This document shows positions 30,259-40,165 of a stretch of 40,325 nt of DNA, piece after piece (position 1 is the stretch's first letter; every line of letters starts with the position of its first letter). The stretch spans positions 1 through 40,325 of the forward strand of contig CADCVY010000106.1 of NCBI GenBank assembly GCA_902806275.1, written 5' to 3'. The DNA is from an uncultured Sphingomonas sp. (GTDB lineage Bacteria; Pseudomonadota; Alphaproteobacteria; Sphingomonadales; Sphingomonadaceae). Below the pieces are notes generated by a model that saw only the letters and a list, made by a program, of their open reading frames with translations, was not told the DNA's origin and made no database searches. The translations under genes and the position numbers were made by a program.

Positions 30259-31022
30259 GCGGCGGTGCCGCCGTCGATTGTCACCGCGGCCCCGTTGACG
30301 TCGCGGCTCTGCGGCAGGCACAGGGTCAGGATCATGGTTGCGATCGCATCGGGGTGCACCAGCCGCCCACTGGCGTTCATGTTGGTGATCGCGCCGCGCG
30401 CCTGCTCTTCGCTGCGGCCGGTGATCTCGGATACCCGTGCCACCGACTGGTCGGTCATCGGTGTGTCGACGTAGCCGGGGCAGACCGCGTTCACGGTGAG
30501 GTTGGTCTTGGCATATTCCGCGGCCAGGCTGCGCATCAGTCCAAGCAAACCGTGCTTGGAAGCCGCATAATGCGCCGCATACGGAACGCCGCGCAGAGAT
30601 GCGACCGAGGCCACGAACACCAGCCGCCCGCTATCGCTCTTCAGCAGGTCTCCGATGGCCGCCTGCGTGCAATCGAAAGCTGCGGTCAGATTGGTGGCGA
30701 TGATCCGGTTCCAGCCGTCGCGAGTCATCTTGTGGAAAGGCGCGCTTTCGGCGATGCCGGCGTTGACGATCAGCAGGTCGACGGGGCCATTGGCGGTGCG
30801 CGCTTCGTCGAAGGCGCGGGCGACCTGCTCCGGCTCGGTCACGTCGCATTGGACCACGGTCCCGCCGATCGGCTCGGCGGTCTTCTGCAGAGGCTCCAAT
30901 CGCCGCCCGCTGAGGCTGATCTTCGACCCCGCACCATGAAGTTGCGCTGCGGCGGCAGCGCCGATGCCGGTGCCGCCGCCGGTGATCAGGGCATGGCGCC
31001 CCGCGAGCCAGTTTCCCTGCAT
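30255..31022 (-). CDS. Short-chain dehydrogenase/reductase (3-hydroxyacyl-CoA dehydrogenase-like)
   Basis: About 255 aa from [23 protein letters not shown]; an ATG four codons upstream (31034) is possible, and neither has a clear Shine-Dalgarno sequence. A Rossmann NAD(P)-binding motif [23 protein letters not shown], the catalytic Ser in VASVASLRG and YAASK with the Tyr/Lys pair complete the SDR set. The C-terminal [14 protein letters not shown] is classical. As first gene of the SDR / hydratase / dehydrogenase / small peptide / RidA / ligase operon, it likely oxidises a hydroxyacyl-CoA intermediate. The monooxygenase usually paired with this set is not present in the window. Confidence 0.9.
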   Translation of the reverse strand: MQGNWLAGRHALITGGGTGIGAAAAAQLHGAGSKISLSGRRLEPLQKTAEPIGGTVVQCDVTEPEQVARAFDEARTANGPVDLLIVNAGIAESAPFHKMTRDGWNRIIATNLTAAFDCTQAAIGDLLKSDSGRLVFVASVASLRGVPYAAHYAASKHGLLGLMRSLAAEYAKTNLTVNAVCPGYVDTPMTDQSVARVSEITGRSEEQARGAITNMNASGRLVHPDAIATMILTLCLPQSRDVNGAAVTIDGGTAA

Positions 31023-31075
31023 GGCGTGAAGCATTGGCGGAAGGGAAAAGGCGTGGCAATGGCGACCGCAATTGT

Positions 31076-31194
31076 CCTCCCCGCGATTTTGCGGGGAGGG
31101 GGACCAACGAAGCTGGTGGAGGGGTTATTCGTCGGTTGCTAAGAACCCCTCCACCGCCTTCGGCGGTCCCCCTCCCCGGCAAAGGCCGGGGAGG
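31076..31194. repeat. Intergenic palindromic repeat between the SDR gene and frmA
   Basis: A 119-nt composite inverted repeat. The outer arms (about 31083-31124 and 31144-31187) pair GCGGGGAGGGGGACC...GGTGGAGGGGTT with AACCCCTCCACC...GGTCCCCCTCCCCGGC. Each end is itself a small hairpin (CCTCCCCGC...GCGGGGAGG and CCTCCCCGG...CCGGGGAGG). The unpaired loop is about ATTCGTCGGTTGCTAAG. It sits directly upstream of frmA, ending 17 nt before its ATG, and shares terminal blocks with the repeat in the mutase gene. It could also act as a terminator or RNA structure between the divergent genes. Confidence 0.85.
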
Positions 31195-31211
31195 ATGAAG
31201 TAGGAGAACAC

Positions 31212-32324
<1,113 letters not shown>

Positions 32325-32377
32325 TCGCGCCGGCGCAGCGCGTCTAAGTTGCCATTCGCAACTAACAGGAGGGCTCC

Positions 32378-32749
32378 TTGTTCAGTCACGTGATGGTCGG
32401 ATCGAACGACGTCGATCGCGCAAAATCCTTTTACGACCGCCTGTTCGAAAAGGAGGGCAGGGCCGACGACAAGGGTCGGGTCGCTTACCGGCGCAATGGC
32501 TCGGTATTCATGATCTCACGCCCGATCGACGACCAAGCCGCGTGCCACGCCAACGGCGGCACCATCGGCTTCAACTTCGACACGCCCGAGGAAGTCGACG
32601 CATGGCATCAGCGCGGCGTTGAAGCCGGCGGGCAGGCGATCGAGGACCCGCCTGGCTACCGCGAGAACGCCTTTGGCAAGCTTTACCTCGCCTACCTGCG
32701 CGACCCGGATGGCAACAAGCTGTGCGGGCTGCACCGGCCGCAGCAGTAA
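32378..32749 (+). CDS. VOC (glyoxalase/bleomycin-resistance) superfamily protein
   Basis: 123 aa from TTG at 32378, preceded by a strong AGGAGGG Shine-Dalgarno sequence at 32367-32373. Paired beta-alpha-beta-beta-beta modules start FSHVMVGSNDVDRAKSFYDRLF and end with KLYLAYLRDPDGNKLCGLHR, the typical VOC closing strand with R-DPDGN. Metal ligands are plausible (His near residue 4 and a late glutamate/histidine) but not certain. It sits between frmA and fghA and touches fghA directly (stop at 32747-32749, fghA GTG at 32750), so it may act on a glutathione adduct (inference). Confidence 0.85.
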   Translation: MFSHVMVGSNDVDRAKSFYDRLFEKEGRADDKGRVAYRRNGSVFMISRPIDDQAACHANGGTIGFNFDTPEEVDAWHQRGVEAGGQAIEDPPGYRENAFGKLYLAYLRDPDGNKLCGLHRPQQ

Positions 32750-33592
32750 GTGGATACGCTTTCCGACTTGAAGGCGCATGGCGGCCAGCAACTGGTGGTC
32801 AAGCACGACAGCCAGGCCACGGGCACCGCCATGACCTTCTCCATCTACCTGCCGCCGCAGGCGGATGGCGGCGGCAAGCTGCCGGTGCTTTGGTACCTGT
32901 CTGGCCTGACCTGTACGCACGCCAACGTCACCGAGAAAGGCGAGTATCGTGCCGCTTGCGCCGAGCACGGGCTAATTTTCGTTGCGCCCGACACCAGCCC
33001 GCGCGGCGAGGGCGTGGCCGACGATCCGGCCGGCGCCTACGACTTCGGGCTCGGCGCAGGCTTCTATGTCGATGCCACGGAGGAGCCGTTCGCCCGCAAC
33101 TACCGCATGTGGACCTATGTCACCGAGGAGCTGCCGGCGCTGGTCGCGGCGGAGTTTTCCGTCGACCTTGGCCGGCAAGGGATTACCGGCCACTCGATGG
33201 GCGGTCACGGGGCGCTGACCGTGGCGCTGCGCAATCCGGATCGCTTCGGCAGCGTGTCGGCGTTCGCCCCGATCGTCGCGCCGTCACGGGTGCCATGGGG
33301 CGAAAAGGCGCTGGGCGGCTATCTTGGCCAGGACCGTGCCGCTTGGCGCAAGCACGATGCGGTTGCCCTGATCAAGGATGGCGCCCGGCTGCCCGAGTTG
33401 CTGGTCGACGTTGGTGAGGCCGACAACTTTCTGGAGCAGCAGCTCAAGCCTGAGTTGCTCGAGCGCGCCTGCGCCGATGCCGGGGTCCCGCTGACCCTCC
33501 GGCGCCAGCCCGGATACGATCACAGCTATTACTTCATTTCGACGTTCATGATCGACCACGTGCGTTGGCATGCCGAGCGCCTGAGGCGGTAA
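32750..33592 (+). CDS. fghA: S-formylglutathione hydrolase
   Basis: 280 aa from GTG directly after the VOC stop. Esterase D pattern: MTFSIYLPP, LPVLWYLSGLTCTHANVTEKGEY, APDTSPRGEGV, the nucleophile elbow GHSMGGHGALT (Ser in G-x-S-x-G), and C-terminal YDHSYYFISTFMIDHVRWH carrying the catalytic His. It hydrolyses S-formylglutathione to formate and glutathione, the step after frmA. The start at GTG fits the family N-terminus (DTLSDLKAHGGQQLVVKHDS). Confidence 0.96.
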   Translation: MDTLSDLKAHGGQQLVVKHDSQATGTAMTFSIYLPPQADGGGKLPVLWYLSGLTCTHANVTEKGEYRAACAEHGLIFVAPDTSPRGEGVADDPAGAYDFGLGAGFYVDATEEPFARNYRMWTYVTEELPALVAAEFSVDLGRQGITGHSMGGHGALTVALRNPDRFGSVSAFAPIVAPSRVPWGEKALGGYLGQDRAAWRKHDAVALIKDGARLPELLVDVGEADNFLEQQLKPELLERACADAGVPLTLRRQPGYDHSYYFISTFMIDHVRWHAERLRR

Positions 33593-33705
33593 TGGCTTGA
33601 GATGTTCCCAGTGCCCGCATGTTCCCCGGACATCCTGCTCACTGTCACCACAAGCTTCAGCATGCTCTACTCGACAACTGTACACGGCAACGGCACCAAA
33701 GTGGA

Positions 33706-34001
33706 ATGATGTTCAGCGTCCTCCTCGCCGTCGCGGCTGCAACAGCGCCGATCCCCCACATGAGGACCGACTGCTGGTCGAATTACTATGACACGCCGAA
33801 GAAGGGATTGGCTGCGGGAGAACTTTCGGTGGTGGTGGCCGATCTTACGGTTAACACGCGCGGCTATGTCGACGGCTGCACGGGGCGGGTTTTTACCTGC
33901 AATCCCTAGACGGGCCTTATGTCTGCAGCCGCCTCAAGTCGCGCGCGGCGTTCATACCCGCCCTCTGGATTTCCGAAGGTAGTGCGCAGCAACGCGGCTG
34001 A
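33706..34001 (+). pseudogene. Frameshifted small exported TonB-C-like protein
   Basis: From ATG-ATG at 33706 the frame reads a signal peptide (MMFSVLLAVAAATAPIP), then MRTDCWSNYYDTPKKGLAAGELSVVVADLTVNTRGYVDGCTG, and then stops after RVFTCNP. In another frame the expected continuation appears: FYLQSLDGPYVCSRLKSRAAFIPAL, to TGA at 33999-34001. Sequence of the type T..RG.V..C..T...LD...C..LK.RA.F.PA is typical of TonB C-terminal-like small proteins in sphingomonads. The shift is around 33880-33890. No other gene is seen between fghA and the TonB receptor. Confidence 0.6.
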
Positions 34002-34195
34002 ACCCGGGCTATAATTGATGGTCTGCTGCCCCGTCGATCGCCCGCGGAAGCAGACGCACTTCATACTCATTGCGCATATTTGCTTCGGACAGCGGCCGTT
34101 CGCCGCCATTAGCTAATCTCCCTTTTGACAGCCATAAGCGATCTGCGCGCCGTCGGCTGCCGCGCTGATGAGGAGGCCCCCTGAACAAGATCCTG

Positions 34196-37030
34196 ATGCG
34201 GACCATCCTTGTATCCGCAGCGGCCTTGGCTGAAGCCTGGCCGCCAAGCGCCGCCTGCGCAGAGCAACTGGCGAACCAAGGCGGCACCAGAACGGCGGCC
34301 GATGCCGGCGAAGCTCAGCTGTCCAATGCTCGGTCGCAGGATCAGGCGATCGTGGTCACCGGATCGCGCATCCGGCAGACCAATCTCACCTCCACAAGCC
34401 CGGTCGCCACGCTGACCCGCGAAGACATCCAGCTCGACCGGGCGCTCGACATCGAAACCGTTCTCACCAAGCTTCCCCAATTCAGCGGCAGTTTCGGATC
34501 GACGAGCAACGGCGCCGATGTCAGGGGAGCCGCGACGCTCGACCTTCGCGGGCTAGGCCAGAACCGCACCCTCGTGCTGGTCAACGGCACCCGCGCCGTG
34601 CCGTTCGGGTTCCGCAACTCGGTCGACGTGAGCTCCATCCCCGCAGCTCTGATCCAGCAGGTGGAGGTGCTCACCGGCGGCGCGTCCGCTGTCTATGGAG
34701 CCGACGCGGTGGCGGGTGTCGTCAACTTCGTCCTGCGCACCGATTTCAGCGGCGTCGAGGGGCGCGCGATCGACAATGTGTCGCAGGACGGCGACGCCGG
34801 GAATCGTGGCGTGGACTTCACCGCCGGCACCAATTTCGCGAGCGGACGCGGCAACGTCACGGCCTTCGCCGGCTGGTCGCGGCGCGACGGGCTGCTAAAG
34901 GGGGCGCGCCCGTTCGCGTCGCCCGAGCGCAACGATGCCGGCATCATCACGGGCCGAGCGCCCGGAGGCACCTTCACCCGGTCGGACAACCTGCCGGTGT
35001 TCAACTTCGGCGGGACGCTCAGCCCGCGCTTTGCCTTTGGCGAGGACGGCGGCCTTACCCCTGTCGCGCAAGCTGACCAGTTCAGCGCGCTCGAATCCCT
35101 CGTCCAGCCGGCGGAGCGGCTCACGGGAGCTTTGTTCTTCAAGTTCAATGCGAGCGCTGGTGTCGAGCTATACGGCCGGGCGATCGCGGTCCGGCTGGAC
35201 ACCAGGGACCAGCTCACTCCGGCCAGCGTCTCCACCAGCTTCCTGGTTCAGCGCGACAATCCGCTCATCACCCCTGAACTGCAGCCGGTCCTCGCCGGCG
35301 CATTCGATCGGACGCGCACGGGTGAAGCTGGCGGCAGTCAGTCCTTCCTCGCCACCGCCTCGCGCTCTTTCCCCGAGCTCGGCATCCGCGGTTTCGATAC
35401 CAAGCGCACCTCCGTGCAGGGCCAGATCGGCGCGCGCGGGAACCTGACACCGAAGGTGCGCTGGGACGTGTACGCCCAATATGGGAAGGTGAGGGAAGCT
35501 ACGGCCGTCCTCGGAGAGGGCATTGTCGCGAGGCTCAGGCAGGCGGCAAACGTGACCGCGGATGCGCAGGGCCAGCCAGTGTGCGCCGACCCGTCCAACG
35601 GCTGCGTTCCCGCCAGCCTGTTCGGGCCCGGCTCCATCAGCCCGGCGGCCGTCGCGTTCATCGCTGCACGCATCAAGCAAGGCCGTAACCGCGGCCAGTT
35701 CGTCGGCGCAGCAACGCTGACCGGCGACACAGGAGATTTCCTGACGCTTCCGGCCGGTGCGATCGATTTCGCGCTGGGCGCCGAATATCGGCAGGAGAAG
35801 GGCAGGGTCTTCTTCGACGAGGCGATCAACCGCGGGCAGACATTGAACCAGGGCATGCGGCCCGATTTCGGCGGCGGCTTCAACGTCCGGGAGGTCTTCG
35901 GCGAAGTCCGCGTGCCGGTCTTGGCAGGCCTCCCCTTTGTCGAGCGGCTCGACTTGGAGGCGGCCTACCGCCTCTCCGACTATTCCACCGCAGGCCGGGT
36001 GGACGCCTTTAAGCTGGGTGGCAATTTCGCCGTCAGCCGCAGCTTCCGGCTTCGCGGCGCTTACCAGACGGTGGTGCGCGCGCCGAATATCGGCGAGCTG
36101 TTTGGGGCACCCGGCAGCCTAGCGCTCGCCGGGCGCGCCACCGACCCGTGCGCCGACCTGGCTGCGTCCGGCGCTTCGGCCGAGGTGTGCCGGGCAACCG
36201 GAGCGCCCGCTGCGCCTTATGTGCAGGACCTGACCGGAGCGCTGTTCCTGTTCGGCGGCAACGCTGAGCTGGAGCCGGAAAAAGGACGGACCTACGCGCT
36301 CGGCGCGGTGCTGACCCCGGTATCCCTGCCGGGACTCAGCATGACCGCGGACTATTACGACATCCGCATCGACAACGCGATCGGAGCAGTGCTGCCGCAA
36401 GCAACTTTGGACACTTGCTACGTCATTGTCGCGGACGCGTCCGACCCCTTCTGCTCTCGGATCAGCCGCGGCGCCAACGGTCAGCTGACGGCGGTGGACA
36501 GCTCCGACGTCAACGTGGCCCTGCTCCGGGTCGAAGGAATCGACATCAGCGCACGCTATGGCGTCGCCCTGGAGGCCGGCCGGCGCATCATGCTGGATTA
36601 TGCCGGCGATGTTGTCGTCCGCCAGACCCAGAAGAACGGCGCCGCAGCCGCGACGATCGAATGTGCCGGCCGCTTTGGTGCAACCTGCGGCCTCGAGACG
36701 CGACGGGCGCTTCCCAAGTACCGCCACCGGGTCAGTGCCGGCTTCGCCAGCGGCGACTCTACCTTGCTCGGCACCTGGCGGATGCTTGGCCGCGTCAAAG
36801 ACGACAGCCCGACCGTGTTCGCGACGGAACGGATCGGATCGCAGCATTATGTCGATCTCGCGGCGTCACACCGGGTGACGGAGGTGCTTACCCTCGTGCT
36901 CGGCGTTGACAACCTGTTCGACCGCAAGCCGCCGCTCGCGGGCACGAACGCCGCGGACGCCAACACCTTCCCGGCAAGCTATGACGTGATCGGGAGGCGC
37001 TTTGGGGTGTCGGTCACGCTGCGGCAGTGA
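34196..37030 (+). CDS. TonB-dependent outer-membrane receptor
   Basis: 944 aa. A signal peptide (ILVSAAALAEAWPPSAACA) is followed by a TonB-box-like region DQAIVVTGSRIRQTNL. The plug domain includes SPVATLTREDIQLDRALDIETVLTKLPQFSG, RGLGQNRTLVLVNGTRAVPFG and VEVLTGGASAVYGADAVAGVVNFVL. A large barrel ends YDVIGRRFGVSVTLRQ. Late barrel segments such as YQTVVRAPNIGELFG and LEPEKGRTYALGAVLTP are classical. The substrate is unknown (siderophore, B12 or glycan are possible). The AGGAGG at 34171-34176 is too far from the ATG but 4 nt from an in-frame CTG at 34181 that would give LNKILMRTILV, so a non-standard start is possible. Confidence 0.94.
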   Translation: MRTILVSAAALAEAWPPSAACAEQLANQGGTRTAADAGEAQLSNARSQDQAIVVTGSRIRQTNLTSTSPVATLTREDIQLDRALDIETVLTKLPQFSGSFGSTSNGADVRGAATLDLRGLGQNRTLVLVNGTRAVPFGFRNSVDVSSIPAALIQQVEVLTGGASAVYGADAVAGVVNFVLRTDFSGVEGRAIDNVSQDGDAGNRGVDFTAGTNFASGRGNVTAFAGWSRRDGLLKGARPFASPERNDAGIITGRAPGGTFTRSDNLPVFNFGGTLSPRFAFGEDGGLTPVAQADQFSALESLVQPAERLTGALFFKFNASAGVELYGRAIAVRLDTRDQLTPASVSTSFLVQRDNPLITPELQPVLAGAFDRTRTGEAGGSQSFLATASRSFPELGIRGFDTKRTSVQGQIGARGNLTPKVRWDVYAQYGKVREATAVLGEGIVARLRQAANVTADAQGQPVCADPSNGCVPASLFGPGSISPAAVAFIAARIKQGRNRGQFVGAATLTGDTGDFLTLPAGAIDFALGAEYRQEKGRVFFDEAINRGQTLNQGMRPDFGGGFNVREVFGEVRVPVLAGLPFVERLDLEAAYRLSDYSTAGRVDAFKLGGNFAVSRSFRLRGAYQTVVRAPNIGELFGAPGSLALAGRATDPCADLAASGASAEVCRATGAPAAPYVQDLTGALFLFGGNAELEPEKGRTYALGAVLTPVSLPGLSMTADYYDIRIDNAIGAVLPQATLDTCYVIVADASDPFCSRISRGANGQLTAVDSSDVNVALLRVEGIDISARYGVALEAGRRIMLDYAGDVVVRQTQKNGAAAATIECAGRFGATCGLETRRALPKYRHRVSAGFASGDSTLLGTWRMLGRVKDDSPTVFATERIGSQHYVDLAASHRVTEVLTLVLGVDNLFDRKPPLAGTNAADANTFPASYDVIGRRFGVSVTLRQ

Positions 37031-37205
37031 AGGTTTCGCATCAATCCCGCCTGCGGCCTTGCGCCTGAATAGTGACCCTACGCGAGGGATCGCACCTCAA
37101 AAAACATCGATGTTCTCAGCAGCCCTTTCTAAATAGTGGTCGCTCAACTGATCGCTTTAACAGATCGCAATAGCCACAAGCACTCCGCACCGGTAACATC
37201 TGACC

Positions 37206-38117
37206 ATGGCCGGAGAATATACACGCTCGGCGCAAACGGGAGCGGCTGAGAACAGCATCTCGAGCACCGCGTCCGCAAGGTGCCGCTTATGTGGCGGACG
37301 CGCCGACTTCTGGCACCGGAAGCGTGTGCTGAAACGCTACGAAGTGAATTATTATCTCTGCTCCGGCTGCGGATCGCTTGAGACCGAGACGCCTTACTGG
37401 CTTGACGAGGCTTATAACGTCTCCGCCATCGGAGACGACTTGGGCGCCGGCCAGCGAACGATCGATCTGATGCTGAGAACCTCCGCGTTGCTTGACCGGA
37501 TTGCGCTGCCGGCGGGGGCAGAATGCATCGACTTCGGGGGAGGGATCGGCCTGTTCACTAGGCTTATGAGGGACAGGGGCTTCAACTTCTTCTGCTTCGA
37601 TCGCTATGCCAAACCCTTTTTCAGTGACCGATACAGCCTGACGACGATGGCCGCGAGGTCGCCGGAAGTGGTGACTGCCTTCGAGGTCATGGAGCACTTT
37701 CCGGACCCGGCTCAGGACCTCCAACAATTGTTCGAGATGCGCCCAGCGTTTATAGTCGCCACGACCGAGCTTTTCACCGGCCAGGACGCAAGCTGGCCAT
37801 ATCTCGCTGAGGGAACCGGCCAGCACGTTTTCTTTTACAGCCCCAAAGCGTTGGCCGGCATCGCTGGGAGATTTGGCTATTGGCTCGCGCTGGTCGGCGG
37901 GCTGATCGTGTTCGTGGGCAGAGCTGAGATTGGACGCCTCGGCATGACGGCCGATAGTCTGAGGAACACCCTTCAGACGTTGGCGCGTGACAACATGCTG
38001 ATGCGTCACGGACTCGCTCTCTTCGTAAGACACCAGCGTGCGCCCTACGAGTTCATCCAGCGGGAGGTTGAAGCCGCAAGGCTTCTTTCGGTCGACCCAG
38101 CGTCGCAGGAACGATAA
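37206..38117 (+). CDS. Class I SAM-dependent methyltransferase with an N-terminal zinc-binding module
   Basis: 303 aa. An N-terminal two-CxxC module (CRLCGGRADFW...YYLCSGCGSLETETPYWL) resembles the zinc-binding domain of sugar C-methyltransferases and related enzymes. The Rossmann part has ECIDFGGGIGLFTRLMRDRG (SAM-binding motif I), FFCFDRYAKPFF and VVTAFEVMEHFPDPAQDLQQL. The C-terminal half is divergent. The layout suggests methylation of a nucleotide-activated sugar or polysaccharide precursor, but the substrate is inferred. It follows the TonB receptor by 175 nt on the same strand and faces the glycosyltransferase/FkbM gene convergently. Confidence 0.8.
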   Translation: MAGEYTRSAQTGAAENSISSTASARCRLCGGRADFWHRKRVLKRYEVNYYLCSGCGSLETETPYWLDEAYNVSAIGDDLGAGQRTIDLMLRTSALLDRIALPAGAECIDFGGGIGLFTRLMRDRGFNFFCFDRYAKPFFSDRYSLTTMAARSPEVVTAFEVMEHFPDPAQDLQQLFEMRPAFIVATTELFTGQDASWPYLAEGTGQHVFFYSPKALAGIAGRFGYWLALVGGLIVFVGRAEIGRLGMTADSLRNTLQTLARDNMLMRHGLALFVRHQRAPYEFIQREVEAARLLSVDPASQER

Positions 38118-38301
38118 GGCCGCTCGAAGGGGGGAGAATGTACCGTCCCGGCCAGCCTACTGAATGGTGCTTGGCAGAGCCTGCATGACGTCAATGCTTA
38201 CCTTGAGCGAACGTGTGTTCTCGCCAGCACTGCCCTCCCGAAGATCCTCAAGCGATGTGAGCCAAGTTCGCACTTGGCCGCGGTAAACTGGTTAGCTTCA
38301 G

Positions 38302-39945
38302 TCATGTCTGAAGCTCGGCGAGTGACTTGCAGAATTCCGCGTAGACGTGCTCGAAGCGCTTCGGAAAAAGCGCAATGTCGAGATAGTAAAGCGTTGGTCG
38401 ATAGCCGGCGCGCTCCCGCTGGCGCCGTCCATAGGCCATCAGGTCGGCTGCATGGTCGCCAAGTTCGGTGGTTAAGCCAGCCACAACGGCGAAACCGAAA
38501 TTGTCGAACAGGATCATCGTCGGCCAATCTTCGGCGATCCGCTTTAGCAAGCCGCGCCACTTGGCCTCGTCGGCCGCCGTCATTGTGTGAGCTTCGAGCC
38601 ACAAGACCGGCTTCTTCGCGGTCAGAAATTCAAGCTCTGCGGCAAAGATGTCCTGATCAAACCCATCGGTGTCGGTCTTGACCAGCGCGACCTCGTTGGC
38701 CCCGGTGAGCGGGCCTAACCGCACGCCCGGCCCCGTTTCGACCAGGCCCGCTGCGGACGTTCCCGCGGCACTGCCGGTGCCGGCGCCAATACTCACTTGC
38801 CCAGCGACTCCGCCGGTTCCAACAAACCCCCAGACGATACGCGTGTTTTGGAACAGGTGCGGCAAGAGCATGCTGTTCGCCCAAAGATATTTTGCATAGC
38901 TCAACGATGCTTCGATCGCGATTGCCGGCATCTGTGCTCCAGCCAGCCGCGCCAGCGCCACGCTATCGCCGATATTCGCCCCGACATCGATGAACATCTC
39001 CTTCGGAGCTTCAGCTGAAATCATTCGCGCTAATTCGGGAAGGCGCCGATCGTAGAGCGGATGAATCGCGCGAAAGGATTGCAGCGGATGGTCGCTCGGT
39101 GCGGCGAGCTGGCACTTTCTCCCGCTCTGTTGAATTTCGAACAACGTGTTTCCGGGGAGCGAGGAAAGGATAAAGGCGGGGGGGGCCTCATTCCGCAGCG
39201 CGGGAAAGATCGATAGCACTCCGTCGTGGCCTTTGACCGCAGCATTGAACGCGACGTGCTCGCACGTCTCCTCGCCATGCTCGTCGAGCCCCGCATAAAC
39301 GCCGCGCAATGCCGCCGCCCGCTTGTAGATTGCCAACCCCCCGAAAGCCGAATCCACCGCGATTGGCGCTGCCCTTGGCGCAATCGGGATCTGTCGTGTG
39401 CACAAATGGCGGTAGATGGCTTGAGCTTCGCCAATACGTGCTTGGTCCTCGCGGACCCGCGCCCAGCAGTCGTCTGGCGACCATCGAGCGTGCCGCAGCG
39501 CCCACACGTCATAGTAGAACATTCGCGAGTTGGCGAAAACTCCGCAGCGCTCGTCGCGCGCCCAGAGCCAGCGTCGTGCGGCGGCAAAGGTGGAGGGCTC
39601 AATCGGCCGGCAATTTACGTCGTCAAAGTCGAGCAGAACAAGGTCGTCACACTGGTCATACTGTGCTTCGCCAACCGCGCTCAGATAAAGATTTCGCGCG
39701 GCCGCAATGCGCTCGGTGCGCCGCGGAAGCCTTGCGGCAAGCCCATCAGCCTCGATTAGCCGGACGTGGGGGCGCGGCGCGGCATAGTCGCGAAGCACAC
39801 GGCGAGTATCGTCCTCGGAATCGTTCTCGACGATGATAAGGTCGAAAGCGTCGTAGGTCGCGCCAAGCGACTCGACGTTAGCAAGCACTCCCTCGAGGAA
39901 CGGCGCACAGGAACGCGCGCAGCCGGCGAAGACAGCTTTAGCCAT
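38302..39945 (-). CDS. Bifunctional glycosyltransferase-like / FkbM methyltransferase fusion
   Basis: 547 aa. Residues about 1-260 form a GT-A-like domain: FAGCARSCAPFLEGVLANVESLGATYDAFDLIIVENDSEDDTRRVL, then LVLLDFDDVNCRPI (a D-x-D-like metal site) and SAFGGLAIYKR, resembling the Anp1-like/GT62 pattern. Residues about 315-545 form an FkbM methyltransferase domain: MFIDVGANIGDSVALARLAG, a Gly/Thr-rich insertion (GTGGVAGQVSIGAGTGSAAGTSAAG), and the FkbM hallmark VALVKTDTDGFDQDIFAAELEFL. It likely adds and then methylates a sugar on a surface polysaccharide (inference). It is convergent with the zinc-finger methyltransferase, with about 184 nt between them in which I see nothing. Confidence 0.8.
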   Translation of the reverse strand: MAKAVFAGCARSCAPFLEGVLANVESLGATYDAFDLIIVENDSEDDTRRVLRDYAAPRPHVRLIEADGLAARLPRRTERIAAARNLYLSAVGEAQYDQCDDLVLLDFDDVNCRPIEPSTFAAARRWLWARDERCGVFANSRMFYYDVWALRHARWSPDDCWARVREDQARIGEAQAIYRHLCTRQIPIAPRAAPIAVDSAFGGLAIYKRAAALRGVYAGLDEHGEETCEHVAFNAAVKGHDGVLSIFPALRNEAPPAFILSSLPGNTLFEIQQSGRKCQLAAPSDHPLQSFRAIHPLYDRRLPELARMISAEAPKEMFIDVGANIGDSVALARLAGAQMPAIAIEASLSYAKYLWANSMLLPHLFQNTRIVWGFVGTGGVAGQVSIGAGTGSAAGTSAAGLVETGPGVRLGPLTGANEVALVKTDTDGFDQDIFAAELEFLTAKKPVLWLEAHTMTAADEAKWRGLLKRIAEDWPTMILFDNFGFAVVAGLTTELGDHAADLMAYGRRQRERAGYRPTLYYLDIALFPKRFEHVYAEFCKSLAELQT

Positions 39946-40165
39946 GGCGGTCCCTAGTGCAGTTCATTGTGGGAAACAGAAGGCTCGCATCGCCGTAAGA
40001 GTATAAACGGTAGCTGACTTCGAGCGCATATGGGTAGGCCACTTCCACTCCCAGGCTACTTCCGCAAGCACGAACATCCGGAGAATTCCTAGACCCTTAC
40101 CAAGCACCGGTGCCTGAAAATGCGGATGCCGACGCAGGGATGGCTCCCGGGCTGCCATGCGTCGT

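Noticed and set aside
39964-40158. 64-codon minus-strand ORF between the FkbM fusion and the RTX-like end
   Set aside because: No motif, signal peptide or ribosome-binding site; composition not distinguishable from chance.
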